Part shown: positions 1-8,109 of the stretch, in pieces | Position numbering within the stretch: position 1 is the stretch's first letter | Layout of the letters: the number at the start of each line of letters is the position of its first letter | Source: Mycobacterium sp. ITM-2016-00318 | GTDB lineage: Bacteria > Actinomycetota > Actinomycetes > Mycobacteriales > Mycobacteriaceae | Length of the DNA: 64,000 bases | Reading direction: 5' to 3' | Assembly: GCF_002968285.2 (NCBI RefSeq) | Contig: NZ_CP134400.1 | Coordinates: 1,426,001 to 1,490,000, forward strand | Notes under the pieces: model-generated | Seen by the model: the letters and a program-made list of their open reading frames with translations, nothing else | Told to the model about the DNA's origin: nothing | Database searches by the model: none | Translations under genes and position numbers: made by a program

Positions 1-264
1 GTGCACGGGCAGGGCGGAACGGTGGAATTCGCCAGAAGCGGGAAGTCGGTCACAGTGGACGCCGCAACGCCGCTCATGGAAGCCGGAGAGAACGCCGGGA
101 TCCGGATGCCGTTCGGCTGCCGGATGGGCATCTGCCAGTCCTGCGTCGTCGGACTGCTCGACGGGCACGTGCGGGACCTGCGGTCAGGCGTCGAACACGA
201 GCCCGGCAGCCGGGTACAGACATGCATTTCCGCAGCTTCCGGCGATTGTGTGCTTGATGCCTGA
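1..264 (+). CDS. Ferredoxin reductase, C-terminal 2Fe-2S domain (partial at left edge)
   Basis: Only the last ~87 residues are inside the window, so the gene is cut by the left edge and its start is not visible. The fragment is a plant-type ferredoxin domain: Cys40, Cys45, Cys48 and Cys75 (fragment numbering) give the Cx4Cx2C...C pattern that holds a 2Fe-2S cluster. The desaturase desA3 follows 94 bp later on the same strand. From established knowledge, Rv3230c-type reductases pass NAD(P)H electrons through a flavin and this cluster to the membrane stearoyl-CoA desaturase DesA3, so that role is inferred here. Confidence 0.85.
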   Translation: MHGQGGTVEFARSGKSVTVDAATPLMEAGENAGIRMPFGCRMGICQSCVVGLLDGHVRDLRSGVEHEPGSRVQTCISAASGDCVLDA

Positions 265-301
265 CGGCGCGAGGTGCAGGACACCAGAGATTTACTGACT
301 G

Positions 302-340
302 GTAACCTACGAAGCCGTAGGTTACGGTAGCGTAGGTCAC
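302..340. promoter_or_regulatory. Inverted repeat upstream of desA3
   Basis: Perfect 10-bp arms GTAACCTACG (302-311) and CGTAGGTTAC (316-325) flank a 4-bp spacer. A third, imperfect copy of the right arm, CGTAGGTCAC, lies at 331-340, just before the Shine-Dalgarno of desA3. Size and symmetry suit a dimeric repressor operator; an RNA hairpin between the two cotranscribed genes is the alternative. The cognate regulator is unknown. Confidence 0.5.
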
Positions 341-358
341 GAAGGAAGGAGTTGAACG

Positions 359-1606
359 ATGGCTATCACAGACGTTCCAGAATTCGCGCACTTGACCGAC
401 GCGGACATCGAGCAGCTCGCCGTCGAGCTGGACGCAATTCGGCAGGACATCGAAGACTCTCGCGGAGAGCGCGACGCGCGCTACATCCGCCGCACGATCG
501 CCGCTCAGCGGGCCCTCGAGGTCGCGGGCAGGCTCATGCTGACCGCCAGCTCCAAGCGCTCTGCCTGGTGGGCAGGCACTGTCACGCTCGGCGTCTCCAA
601 GATCATCGAGAACATGGAGATCGGCCACAACGTCATGCACGGCCAGTGGGACTGGATGAACGATCCGGAGATCCACTCGTCGACATGGGAGTGGGACATG
701 AGCGGCGCCGCGAAGCACTGGCGGTTCACTCACAACTTCATGCACCACAAGTACACCAACATCCTGGGCATGGACGACGACGTGGGCTACGGGGTCATCC
801 GGGTCACCCGCGACGCGAAGTGGAAGCCGTTCAACCTCTACGGCAACCTGCTCTTCAACACGCTGCTCGCGATCGGGTTCGAGTGGGGCGTCGGACTGCA
901 GCACCTCGAGCTCGGCAAGATCTTCAAGGGCCGCGACGACCGCGCCGGCACCATGAAGCGCGTGCGCGAGTTCGGTGTGAAGGCCGGCCACCAGGTGGCC
1001 AAGGATTACGTGGCCTACCCGGCGCTGACGTCCTTGTCGCCCGGCGCGACGTTCTCCTCGACGCTCAAGGCCAATGCGGTGGCCAACGTCATCCGCAACG
1101 TGTGGGCCAACGCGGTCATCTTCTGCGGCCACTTCCCCGACGGCGCCGAGAAGTTCACCAAGACAGACATGGTCGGCGAAACCAAGGGCGAGTGGTACCT
1201 GCGCCAGATGCTCGGCAGCGCCAACTTCGAGAACGGACCGGCGCTGCGGTTCATGAGCGGCAACCTGTGCCACCAGATCGAGCACCACCTGTATCCGGAC
1301 CTGCCGAGCAACCGGCTTTACGAGATCTCGTTCCGGGTGCGCGAGCTGTGCGACAAGTACGACCTCACGTACACCACGGGTTCTTTCCTTGTGCAGTACG
1401 GCAAGACATGGCGCACGATCGCCAAGCTGTCGCTGCCGGACAGGTTTCTGAGCGACACCCGCGACGATGCGCCGGAGACCCGCAGCGAGCGGATGTTCGA
1501 TGGGCTCGAGCCAGCGCAGCGCCGCGGGCTCAAGTCGGCCATCGCGGCCGTGCGTGAGCGCCGTCGGGAGAAGCGGGCGGAGCGGCAGACGCCGCGCGCG
1601 GCTTAG
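359..1606 (+). CDS. desA3: Membrane fatty-acid (acyl-CoA) desaturase, DesA3 type
   Basis: A 415-residue membrane di-iron desaturase. The three histidine boxes are visible: H90xxxH94 (GHNVMHG), H125xxxH129H130 (HNFMHH) and H305xxxH309H310 (HQIEHH), as expected for an acyl-lipid/acyl-CoA desaturase inserting a cis double bond, delta-9 by analogy with mycobacterial DesA3 making oleoyl-CoA. The ATG at 359 follows GAAGGAAGGAG. The partner reductase lies directly upstream, matching the Rv3230c-Rv3229c pair. A 10-bp-arm inverted repeat with an extra half-site precedes the gene, and a TetR regulator follows on the same strand. Confidence 0.9.
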   Translation: MAITDVPEFAHLTDADIEQLAVELDAIRQDIEDSRGERDARYIRRTIAAQRALEVAGRLMLTASSKRSAWWAGTVTLGVSKIIENMEIGHNVMHGQWDWMNDPEIHSSTWEWDMSGAAKHWRFTHNFMHHKYTNILGMDDDVGYGVIRVTRDAKWKPFNLYGNLLFNTLLAIGFEWGVGLQHLELGKIFKGRDDRAGTMKRVREFGVKAGHQVAKDYVAYPALTSLSPGATFSSTLKANAVANVIRNVWANAVIFCGHFPDGAEKFTKTDMVGETKGEWYLRQMLGSANFENGPALRFMSGNLCHQIEHHLYPDLPSNRLYEISFRVRELCDKYDLTYTTGSFLVQYGKTWRTIAKLSLPDRFLSDTRDDAPETRSERMFDGLEPAQRRGLKSAIAAVRERRREKRAERQTPRAA

Positions 1607-1608
1607 AA

Positions 1609-1631
1609 AACTGGACCAGCGCGTTACAGTT
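1609..1631. promoter_or_regulatory. Candidate TetR operator (AACTG-N13-CAGTT)
   Basis: AACTGGAC at 1609-1616 is answered by CAGTT at 1627-1631, ending five bases before the GTG start of the TetR gene. An overlapping pair, GGACCA (1613-1618) and TGGTCC (1631-1636), adds symmetry. The same AACTG...CAGTT ends recur at 2631-2652 before the lipoprotein gene, so autoregulation by the adjacent TetR protein is inferred. Confidence 0.45.
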
Positions 1632-1636
1632 GGTCC

Positions 1637-2299
1637 GTGTCGTCGCAAGGTGGCCGCGGGGCCGGCAAGCTCGGCAAGCCGAGGCTGACGTCCCGCGGAG
1701 CCGCGACCCGCAACCGGATCGTGCTGGCGGCTGCGGAGCTCATGCATGTGAAGGGCGTCGCGACGACGACCATCGACGAGGTGCTCGCGGCGAGCGCGAC
1801 CAGCAAGTCGCAGTTCTATCAGCACTTCGACGACAAGTCCGAGCTTGTCTACGTGGTCATCACACTGCGGGCCGACGAGATCCTGTCCTGGCAGCGGCTG
1901 AGGCTGGAGAAGGTCGACTCGCTACGCGGACTTCACCAGTGGCGCGACGCGATGGTGCAGCGCTGCGTGCTGCGGCGGGGGTTGTGGGGGTGCGAGTTGG
2001 GTTCGCTGGCCGCCGAACTTTCCGACACCGACGACCGGGCCAGGGCATCGCTGGCCGAACACTTCGCCGACTGGCGGTCGATTATTGCCTCCGCGCTTCT
2101 GCGGATGCGGGACAAGGGCGTGCTGCGCTCCGACATCGACGCCCCCGCGCTCGCGACTGGCCTGCTGGCGGCCGTCGAGGGTGGCTACCTGCTGTCGCAG
2201 ACCGCGCACGACCCCCGGTTGATGCAGACCTCCTTGAATGCCGCGATCGCCCATATCATGTCGTTCGCCACGGACAGCGACGAGCGGGCCAGTCGGTAA
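1637..2299 (+). CDS. TetR/AcrR family transcriptional regulator
   Basis: A 220-residue protein. Residues ~20-70 form the TetR helix-turn-helix (ATRNRIVLAAAELM... then TTIDEVLAASATSKSQFYQH F); the rest is a helical ligand and dimer domain with no recognised specificity. The GTG start lies 30 bp after desA3, and the candidate operator at 1609-1631 falls in that gap. The gene is not part of the M. tuberculosis order, so it belongs to an insert that also carries the lipoprotein. The ligand is unknown. Likely targets are its own promoter and the lipoprotein gene, because both carry AACTG...CAGTT palindromes. Confidence 0.85.
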   Translation: MSSQGGRGAGKLGKPRLTSRGAATRNRIVLAAAELMHVKGVATTTIDEVLAASATSKSQFYQHFDDKSELVYVVITLRADEILSWQRLRLEKVDSLRGLHQWRDAMVQRCVLRRGLWGCELGSLAAELSDTDDRARASLAEHFADWRSIIASALLRMRDKGVLRSDIDAPALATGLLAAVEGGYLLSQTAHDPRLMQTSLNAAIAHIMSFATDSDERASR

Positions 2300-2311
2300 C
2301 TGGCCCGCTCG
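2281..2311. terminator. Bidirectional hairpin between TetR and lipoprotein genes
   Basis: A perfect 13-bp stem (2281-2293 with 2299-2311) and a 5-base loop overlap the TetR stop codon. The lipoprotein gene converges on it from the other strand, ending at 2322. There is no U-tract, as is common for mycobacterial hairpin terminators. Confidence 0.6.
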
Positions 2312-2321
2312 GTCCGCTTCG

Positions 2322-2591
2322 TCAGTTGTCGCCAGGGGGCGCGGTCGGCGCGGGCGGCGCCTTGACATCAGGCGAGAACGGATTGGGTCCGTTCGGATCG
2401 AGCCGCGGCGCCTTCTCGGTCGGCTCCGCGGGTGCCGACGACGACGGAGTCGTGGCAGTCGTTGTGGTGGTTGAGGTTTCGGAAGGAGCCTCTTTCTCCT
2501 CGCTACCACACGCGGTCAGCGCACCCATCGAGATGATGGCAGCGATTCCGAGCGAGGCGGCGACGCGTCGGGTCAGCCGGCCTGTCTTCAT
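2322..2591 (-). CDS. Small Thr/Pro-rich lipoprotein
   Basis: An 89-residue protein with a basic N terminus (MKTGRLTRR), a hydrophobic stretch and a lipobox LTAC with the lipidated Cys near residue 28. After the Cys comes a low-complexity Glu/Ser/Thr/Pro tail. It should be exported and anchored on the outer face of the membrane. No enzymatic domain is seen and no family is recognised. It converges on the TetR gene, and a 22-bp palindrome (2631-2652) sits 40 bases upstream of its ATG, suggesting repression by that TetR protein. Confidence 0.75.
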   Translation of the reverse strand: MKTGRLTRRVAASLGIAAIISMGALTACGSEEKEAPSETSTTTTTATTPSSSAPAEPTEKAPRLDPNGPNPFSPDVKAPPAPTAPPGDN

Positions 2592-2630
2592 GATGCAGTC
2601 CTGTTCGTAGCACGGAAGAACCTGGGCACG

Positions 2631-2652
2631 AACTGAACTATATCGTCCAGTT
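2631..2652. promoter_or_regulatory. 22-bp palindromic operator upstream of the lipoprotein gene
   Basis: A palindrome of the form AACTGrACkATATmGTyCAGTT, symmetric at 18 of 22 positions around a central ATAT. It resembles a TetR-family operator and shares both ends with the site at 1609-1631 in front of the TetR gene. It lies 40 bp upstream of the lipoprotein start, where it could cover the promoter. Confidence 0.6.
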
Positions 2653-2716
2653 TAGCTGCCAGTCAATGGGATTATCTGCGTAAATAAGACTAGGCAGTCC
2701 AACACGGTCGGGAGTG

Positions 2717-3565
2717 TCAGCTGGGGATGTAGTCGAACTGGTCCGGGTTGGGGCCCCGACGGCCCTTCTCGCCCTTGTCCAGCTCGGTGAGCGCGTCCAT
2801 GTCGTCCGGGCTCAGCTCGAAGTCGAAGATCTCGAGGTTCTCCTTGATGCGCTCCGGGGTCACCGACTTGGGGAACACGATGTCACCGCGCTGGATGTGC
2901 CAGCGCAGCACCACCTGGGCGGGCGACTTGCCCGTCCCGTTCGCGACCCCCTCGACGACCTGGTCGTCGAGCACAGCGCCCTGCGCGATCGGTGACCACG
3001 CCTCGGTGACGATGCCGTGCTTCTGTCCGTATGCGCGTACTTCCTCGTTGCCGAAGTACGGGTGCACCTCGATCTGGTTGACCGCGGGTACGGTGTCGGT
3101 TTCCTTGGCCAGTCGCTCGAGGTGGCCCACCTGGAAGTTCGACACCCCGATGCTGCGGGCGCGGCCGTCGCGCTTGAACTCCTCGAGCGTCTGCCAGGTC
3201 GACACGAAGTCGCCGTCGTACAGGGTCGGCAGCGGCCAATGGATCAGGAAGAGGTCCACGTAGTCGAAGCCGAGCTCCGACAGCGTGCGGTCGAACGCAC
3301 GCCGGGCGTCATCGGGCTTGTGGAGGCCGTTGTTGAGCTTGCTGGTGATGCACACCTCGCCGCGGTCGATGCCCGCGTCCCGGATGCCCTGCCCGACGCC
3401 CGCCTCGTTCTGGTACATCTCGGCGGTGTCGATGTGGCGGTAGCCGAACTCGAGCGCCTTCTTGACCGCTTCGGCTGTCTCACCAGGGTCGATCTGGAAT
3501 ACGCCGAACCCGAGTTGCGGGATCGTGGCGCCGTCGTTCAGTTCGATCTTGGGTACGTGGCTCAC
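2717..3565 (-). CDS. Aldo/keto reductase
   Basis: A 282-residue NADPH-dependent aldo/keto reductase. Family signatures are present: LGFGVFQ near the N terminus, HIDTAEMYQNE with the catalytic Asp and Tyr, ITSKLNN with the Lys, LIHWP with the His, and IGVSNF. The C-terminal phosphate-binding stretch FPKSVTPERIKENLEIFDF reads as expected. The GTG at 3565 is chosen over the more upstream in-frame start at 3613 because GAAGGAGGATC lies just before it. Close relatives reduce aldehydes and 2,5-diketo-D-gluconate-like carbonyls; the natural substrate here is unknown. Confidence 0.88.
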   Translation of the reverse strand: MSHVPKIELNDGATIPQLGFGVFQIDPGETAEAVKKALEFGYRHIDTAEMYQNEAGVGQGIRDAGIDRGEVCITSKLNNGLHKPDDARRAFDRTLSELGFDYVDLFLIHWPLPTLYDGDFVSTWQTLEEFKRDGRARSIGVSNFQVGHLERLAKETDTVPAVNQIEVHPYFGNEEVRAYGQKHGIVTEAWSPIAQGAVLDDQVVEGVANGTGKSPAQVVLRWHIQRGDIVFPKSVTPERIKENLEIFDFELSPDDMDALTELDKGEKGRRGPNPDQFDYIPS

Positions 3566-3779
3566 GGGTGATCCTCCTTCGACGTCAGCCTGCCCGGTGG
3601 GCGAAACAGTCAAACGCCGGCGACTGGTGATTTATGTCCTCCGATCGGGGGACACCGAGTTCCTCCGGTACACCGCCCGATCGCCCGACAGACCTGGCGC
3701 GGCTGACCGGGCAGTCTTGAGTCATCACCGGAACAGACCGGTAGACAAACGAAAACACAATGCACAGAGGAGAACTCAA

Positions 3780-4010
3780 ATGATCAAGAACGTCTTCGCC
3801 CGCTATCTGGTCCTGCTGGCCGTCGGCGGCAGCCTGCTCGGTGCAGCGGCCGTCGGCCTGGCAGGCACGGCCGGGGCGACCACGAGCGTCCCGAGCGGCC
3901 CCGGCTACTCCTACGCCCCGAGCGTCAAGGCCAAGCCGGCACCCGAGCAGAAACCGGGCTGGCACAACCACCACGGTGTCTGGCACGTCAACCACTCCAA
4001 CGGCAGGTGA
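3780..4010 (+). CDS. Small secreted His/Pro-rich protein
   Basis: A 76-residue protein. The ATG at 3780 is preceded by AGAGGAGA. Residues 1-33 form a signal peptide (basic MIKNVFAR, hydrophobic core, cleavage around AGA-TT), leaving a mature peptide of ~43 residues rich in Pro, Lys, Trp and His (WHNHHGVWHVNH). The clustered histidines could bind a metal, but that is inference. The family is not recognised. A strong hairpin terminator follows 12 bases after the stop, so this is a monocistronic unit. Confidence 0.7.
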   Translation: MIKNVFARYLVLLAVGGSLLGAAAVGLAGTAGATTSVPSGPGYSYAPSVKAKPAPEQKPGWHNHHGVWHVNHSNGR

Positions 4011-4022
4011 ACCCGACATCCG

Positions 4023-4049
4023 AGAGCCCTCCCCGTCCGGGAGGGCTCT
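4023..4049 (+). terminator. Hairpin terminator after the small secreted protein
   Basis: Perfect 11-bp stem AGAGCCCTCCC / GGGAGGGCTCT (4023-4033 with 4039-4049), a 5-base loop, then TCGGT. It has a weak T-run but a very stable stem, placed just after the stop at 4010. Confidence 0.75.
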
Positions 4050-4132
4050 TCGGTGTCCGATTGGGCCTCTCGTAACCGGGTATGTGCGTGCCGACGGCAG
4101 CGTCGCAGACAACGAGCGGGAGGAAACGAGCG

Positions 4133-4972
4133 ATGGGATTCCCCGAGCAGCAGCAGAAGCCACCAGGAGTTCAGTCGGCCATGGACCCGGTTCCCGACTG
4201 TGGAGAAAAGAGCTACCGAGGATTTGGCCGACTGCGTGGGAAGCGCGCCATCATCACCGGCGGCGACAGCGGCATCGGGCGTGCGGTCGCTATCGCCTAC
4301 GCGCGAGAAGGCGCCGACGTGCTGATCGCCTACCTCAGCGAGGACTCCGACGCCAAGGAGGTCGCCCAACTCGTCGAGGACGCGGGGCAACGCTGTGTAC
4401 TGGTCGCCGGTGACCTCTCCGACCCGGCGCACTGCCGGGAGGTGGTGGACCGCGCCGCTGCGGAGTTCGGCGGGATCGACATCCTCGTCAGCAATGCCGC
4501 GTACCAGATGACACACGAAAGCCTCGACGAGATCAGCGACGAGGAATGGGACTACACGTTCCGGCTGAACGTCGGCGCCTACTTCTATCTCCTGAAGGCG
4601 GCACTGCCGCACATGGGCGCCGGGGCGTCGGTGATCGGCAGTTCCTCGGTCAACTCCGATATGCCGTCGCCCACGCTTGCGCCGTACGCGGCCACCAAGG
4701 CGGCCATCGCGAACTTCTCCGCCAGCCTTGCGCAGTTGTTGGGGGAGAAGGGCATTCGGGTCAACAGTGTGGCCCCCGGACCGATCTGGACGCCTCTGAT
4801 CCCGGCGACGATGCCGGAGGAGAAGGTCGCCTCGTTCGGCGAGAACACGCCGCTGGGTCGGGCCGGGCAGCCCGCGGAACTGGCACCGGTGTACGTCATG
4901 TTGGCCTCGGACGAAGCCAGTTATGTCTCGGGTGCGCGCGTAGCCGTCACGGGCGGCAGGCCGGTCCTCTAG
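4133..4972 (+). CDS. Short-chain dehydrogenase/reductase (YhdG/YdaD-like)
   Basis: A 279-residue SDR. The cofactor motif ITGGDSGIGRAVAIAYA follows a ~45-residue N-terminal extension (PPGVQSAMDPVPDCGEKSY) typical of the general-stress SDR subgroup that includes B. subtilis YdaD and YhxC. NAAYQ, the catalytic Ser in IGSSSVNS and YAATK are all present, so it should be an active NAD(P)-dependent oxidoreductase. The ATG at 4133 is chosen because GGGAGGAAACGAG precedes it. It converges on rsgA, overlapping its 3' end by 4 bp. The substrate is unknown. Confidence 0.85.
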   Translation: MGFPEQQQKPPGVQSAMDPVPDCGEKSYRGFGRLRGKRAIITGGDSGIGRAVAIAYAREGADVLIAYLSEDSDAKEVAQLVEDAGQRCVLVAGDLSDPAHCREVVDRAAAEFGGIDILVSNAAYQMTHESLDEISDEEWDYTFRLNVGAYFYLLKAALPHMGAGASVIGSSSVNSDMPSPTLAPYAATKAAIANFSASLAQLLGEKGIRVNSVAPGPIWTPLIPATMPEEKVASFGENTPLGRAGQPAELAPVYVMLASDEASYVSGARVAVTGGRPVL

Positions 4973-5949
4973 TCCTCCCGCAATGCCGCGAGCAGGCGCC
5001 TGGCCGCCGCGACCCGGTCGGCCGCGGGCCCGGTCAGCGTGTCGAGCGCGCACTCGGGATCGGCGGGCGGGCCGAGGTGGCCGCACCCGCGGGGGCAGTC
5101 GGTGATGGCCTCGGCGAGATCAGAGAAGGCAAGCAGCACGTCATCGGGCGCTATATGGGCCAGCCCGAAGGAGCGGATGCCGGGCGTGTCGACGACCCAG
5201 CCGGAGCCGTCGAGCGGTAGCGCCACCGACTGAGTCGACGTGTGGCGGCCCTTGCCGACCCCGGAGACTTCGCCGATGGCCCGATCCGCCTTCGGCACCA
5301 GGCGGTTCACCAAGGTGGATTTTCCGACGCCCGAATGGCCGAGCAGGACGGTCACTTTGCCGGAAAGCAGCGGTGCCACGGCGTCGAGCGGATCGTCACG
5401 GCCTGCGGTCTCGACCCTCAGGTCGAGGTCGGCGAACTGGGCGGCGAACGGCTCAGCGGGGGCGAGGTCCGTCTTGGTCAGGCACAGAATCGGCGTCAGG
5501 CCGCCTGCGTAGGCCGCGATCAGTGCGCGCTCGACCAGACCGGTGCGCGGCGGTGGATCGGCCAGCGCGACGACGATCAGCAGCTGATCGGCGTTGGCGA
5601 CCACGACCCGCTCCGTGGGGTCGGTGTCGTCGGCGGTGCGTCGCAACACGGTTCGCCGTTCCCCGCGACGCACGATCCGGGCCAGCGTGTCGGTCCGACC
5701 GGACAGGTCGCCGACTATGTCGACGTCGTCTCCGACGACGATCGGGGTTCGGCCCAGTTCACGGGCGCGCATCGCGGTCACTCGGCGGGCCGGGTCGCGA
5801 CCGAGTGCGCATCCCCAGCGGCCACGATCGACCGTCACCACCATGGCTTCCTTGGCGTCGGCGTGATCGGGGCGGGTCTTGGTGCGCGGCCGCGACCCCC
5901 GACCCGGCCGAATGCGGACGTCGGACTCGTCGTAGGAACGTGTAGTCAT
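4969..5949 (-). CDS. rsgA: Ribosome small-subunit-dependent GTPase RsgA
   Basis: A 326-residue circularly permuted GTPase that helps late 30S maturation. After an OB-fold region come [15 protein letters not shown], the G4-like motif LTKTDL, G1 (P-loop) [12 protein letters not shown], and G3 VDTPGI, in permuted order. The C-terminal zinc knuckle is visible in CPRGCGH and PECAL. The ATG at 5949 overlaps the aroA stop in an ATGA arrangement, so translation is coupled to aroA. The pair matches Rv3228-Rv3227. Confidence 0.93.
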   Translation of the reverse strand: MTTRSYDESDVRIRPGRGSRPRTKTRPDHADAKEAMVVTVDRGRWGCALGRDPARRVTAMRARELGRTPIVVGDDVDIVGDLSGRTDTLARIVRRGERRTVLRRTADDTDPTERVVVANADQLLIVVALADPPPRTGLVERALIAAYAGGLTPILCLTKTDLAPAEPFAAQFADLDLRVETAGRDDPLDAVAPLLSGKVTVLLGHSGVGKSTLVNRLVPKADRAIGEVSGVGKGRHTSTQSVALPLDGSGWVVDTPGIRSFGLAHIAPDDVLLAFSDLAEAITDCPRGCGHLGPPADPECALDTLTGPAADRVAAARRLLAALRED

Positions 5950-7232
5950 GCCGAAGGCATTGTCGACTGACCTGCCAGCATGTCGGCCCACATTTGCGGG
6001 AAATCCGGCAGTGTCTTCGACGTGGTGGCGATGTCCTCCACCTCGACACCGGGCACCCGCAGCCCGACGATCGCACCTGCCGTCGCCATCCGATGATCGG
6101 CGTAGGACCGCCACCGCCCGCCGTGTAGCGGCGTCGCCGTGATGACGAGGCCGTCGGGTACCTCCTCGCACTGCCCGCCAAGGCCATTGATATCCGCGGA
6201 CAGCGCGGCGAGGCGGTCGGTCTCATGGCCGCGCAGATGCGCGATGCCTGTCAGCTTCGACACCGACGCGGGAGCGGCCAGCGCGGCGAGGGCCGCCACC
6301 GCAGGCGCCAGTTCGCCGACGTCGTGAAGGTCGACCTGGAAGCCGCCATACGTCTTGGCGCCCTGCACCTCGAGATAGGAACTGCCTTGCTGCACAACCG
6401 AACCCAAGTTCTCCAGAATGGAGAGGATGGCGTCGGCCGGCTGGATACTCGCAGCGGGCCATCCCGCGATGCGCACGATCCCGCCGCTGGCCACCGCGGC
6501 GGCCAGGAACGGCACCGCATTGGACAGGTCGGGCTCGATCACCCAGTTCCCGGCGGCGATGGGGCCTGGGGAGACCCGCCACCGGTTGGGCCGGGAATCG
6601 TCGACCTCCACGCCCGCCTCACGCAGCATCGCCACCGTCATCGCCACGTGCGGAGCCGACGGCACCGACTCGCCGGTGTGCACGATGGTCAGCCCCTCGG
6701 TGAAACACGCGCCCGACAACAGCAGCCCCGACACGAATTGCGACGACGCCGACGCGTCGATCTCCGCCGTCCCGCCCGCGACCGAACCGCTTCCGCGCAC
6801 CGAGAACGGAAGGCCGTCGCCGTCGATGTGCACGCCGAGCCTGCGCAGCCCGTTCAGCAGCGGCGCGATCGGGCGGGCGCGCGCCTGCTCGTCGCCGTCG
6901 AACACCACCGTCTCGGTGGACAGTGCGGCTACCGAAGGAACGAAGCGCAGCACGGTGCCTGCCAGCCCGCAGTTGACGATGGCTCCCTGGGCGGGTGCGA
7001 TCCGGCCGCTGACGGTCAGCTCGGTGTCGTCGCCATCGACGGTGACGCCAAGGGTGCGCACCGCGCCGATCATCAAGTCCGTGTCGCGGCTGCGCAGCGC
7101 GCCGCTGATCGTCGACGTCCCCTGTGAGGTGGCCAGCGCGGCGAGCACGAGAGCCCGATTGGTGAGCGACTTGGAACCGGGCACCGCCACCGTCGCGTGC
7201 ACGGGACCCGCGGTCGTCGGCGCCTGCCACAC
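5946..7232 (-). CDS. aroA: 3-phosphoshikimate 1-carboxyvinyltransferase (EPSP synthase)
   Basis: A 428-residue enzyme of the shikimate pathway that joins phosphoenolpyruvate to shikimate-3-phosphate. Signatures include [17 protein letters not shown] at the N terminus, the [13 protein letters not shown] region, [13 protein letters not shown], and [14 protein letters not shown] near the C terminus. The GTG at 7232 (VWQAPT...) is chosen by alignment with remembered mycobacterial AroA and by the GGGGGAGAG ribosome site ~10 bases upstream. That site can be paired in a hairpin (7244-7267). rsgA follows by a 4-base overlap, and the SRAP gene is divergent. Confidence 0.93.
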   Translation of the reverse strand: MWQAPTTAGPVHATVAVPGSKSLTNRALVLAALATSQGTSTISGALRSRDTDLMIGAVRTLGVTVDGDDTELTVSGRIAPAQGAIVNCGLAGTVLRFVPSVAALSTETVVFDGDEQARARPIAPLLNGLRRLGVHIDGDGLPFSVRGSGSVAGGTAEIDASASSQFVSGLLLSGACFTEGLTIVHTGESVPSAPHVAMTVAMLREAGVEVDDSRPNRWRVSPGPIAAGNWVIEPDLSNAVPFLAAAVASGGIVRIAGWPAASIQPADAILSILENLGSVVQQGSSYLEVQGAKTYGGFQVDLHDVGELAPAVAALAALAAPASVSKLTGIAHLRGHETDRLAALSADINGLGGQCEEVPDGLVITATPLHGGRWRSYADHRMATAGAIVGLRVPGVEVEDIATTSKTLPDFPQMWADMLAGQSTMPSA

Positions 7233-7243
7233 GTTCTCATGCT

Positions 7244-7267
7244 CTCCCCCTACCCTTCGGGTGGGAG
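7244..7267 (-). promoter_or_regulatory. Hairpin covering the aroA ribosome-binding site
   Basis: In the aroA transcript, CTCCC and ACCC pair with GGGT and GGGAG around a 3-base loop (+ strand arms 7244-7248/7263-7267 and 7252-7255/7259-7262, with a 3-base bulge). The paired Gs include the GGGGGAG in front of the GTG start, so the structure could damp translation. It may also be a copy of a dispersed repeat. Confidence 0.35.
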
Positions 7268-7338
7268 GTGCCCCCGCGCGTTTGCGGTTCATCACGGCCC
7301 TATCCTGCCCTGTCGCTGCTTTCTGCCACCATGGAGAT

Positions 7339-8106
7339 ATGTGTGGGCGATTCGCGGTGACCACCGATCCGGCGCTGCTGGCCGAGAAGATCCAGGCCAT
7401 CGATGAGAGCGTGGCGGCGGTGAAAGGCAAGGACGCAGGCGGCCCGAACTACAACGTGGCGCCGACCACGACGATCGCCACGGTGGTGAAGCGGCACACC
7501 GAGCCCGATGACGAGTCGACGCGGCGGATCCGGTCGATGCGCTGGGGCCTGGTGCCGCCGTGGGCCAAGGAGGCCGCCGACGGCATGCCAGACACCAAGG
7601 GCCCGCTGCTGATCAACGCGCGCTCTGAGAAGGTCACCACCTCGCCCGCGTTCCGCAACTCGGCGAAGAACAAGCGATGCCTTGTCCCGATGGATGGCTG
7701 GTACGAGTGGCAAAAAAAGGGCGACGCAAAAGGCCCGAAAACTCCTTACTACATGTACGGCGGCGACGGTGAGCCGCTGTTCATGGCGGGACTGTGGTCG
7801 ACATGGCGACCGAAGGGTGCGCCGAAGGACAGCGCCCCGCTGCTGAGCGCCACGATCATCACCACCGACGCCGCAGGCCCGCTCGCCGAGATCCACGACC
7901 GGATGCCGCTGACCATCAGCGCGGGCGACTGGGACCGGTGGCTCGACCCCGACGCGCCCGTCGACGAGGGGCTGCTGCGCGGACACGGCGACCTGGACCG
8001 CATCGAGATCCGCGAGGTCTCGCGGCTGGTGAACAGCATCCGCAACAACGGGCCCGAGCTGATCGAGCCCGCCGAGCAGCAACCCGAGCAAGCCACGCTG
8101 CTGTAG
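7339..8106 (+). CDS. SRAP domain protein (YedK/HMCES family)
   Basis: A 255-residue protein starting MCGRF, so Met removal exposes the catalytic Cys2 that crosslinks to abasic sites in single-stranded DNA as a stable thiazolidine. Other family motifs are [35 protein letters not shown] (active-site Glu) and IHDRMPLT (active-site His). It protects abasic sites at stalled forks. The start at 7339 is fixed by the Cys2 requirement. It is divergent from aroA, as Rv3226c is from Rv3227. The only odd point is an extended acidic/polar C terminus ([13 protein letters not shown]). Confidence 0.92.
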   Translation: MCGRFAVTTDPALLAEKIQAIDESVAAVKGKDAGGPNYNVAPTTTIATVVKRHTEPDDESTRRIRSMRWGLVPPWAKEAADGMPDTKGPLLINARSEKVTTSPAFRNSAKNKRCLVPMDGWYEWQKKGDAKGPKTPYYMYGGDGEPLFMAGLWSTWRPKGAPKDSAPLLSATIITTDAAGPLAEIHDRMPLTISAGDWDRWLDPDAPVDEGLLRGHGDLDRIEIREVSRLVNSIRNNGPELIEPAEQQPEQATLL

Positions 8107-8109
8107 GCG

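Noticed and set aside
74..1825. A 583-codon open frame antisense to desA3 and the reductase
   Set aside because: Shadow frame across two convincing genes and their intergenic operator region.
6418..7338. N-terminal extension of the SRAP protein by ~307 residues
   Set aside because: The SRAP catalytic Cys must be residue 2 after Met (MCGRF at 7339); the extension is antisense to aroA.
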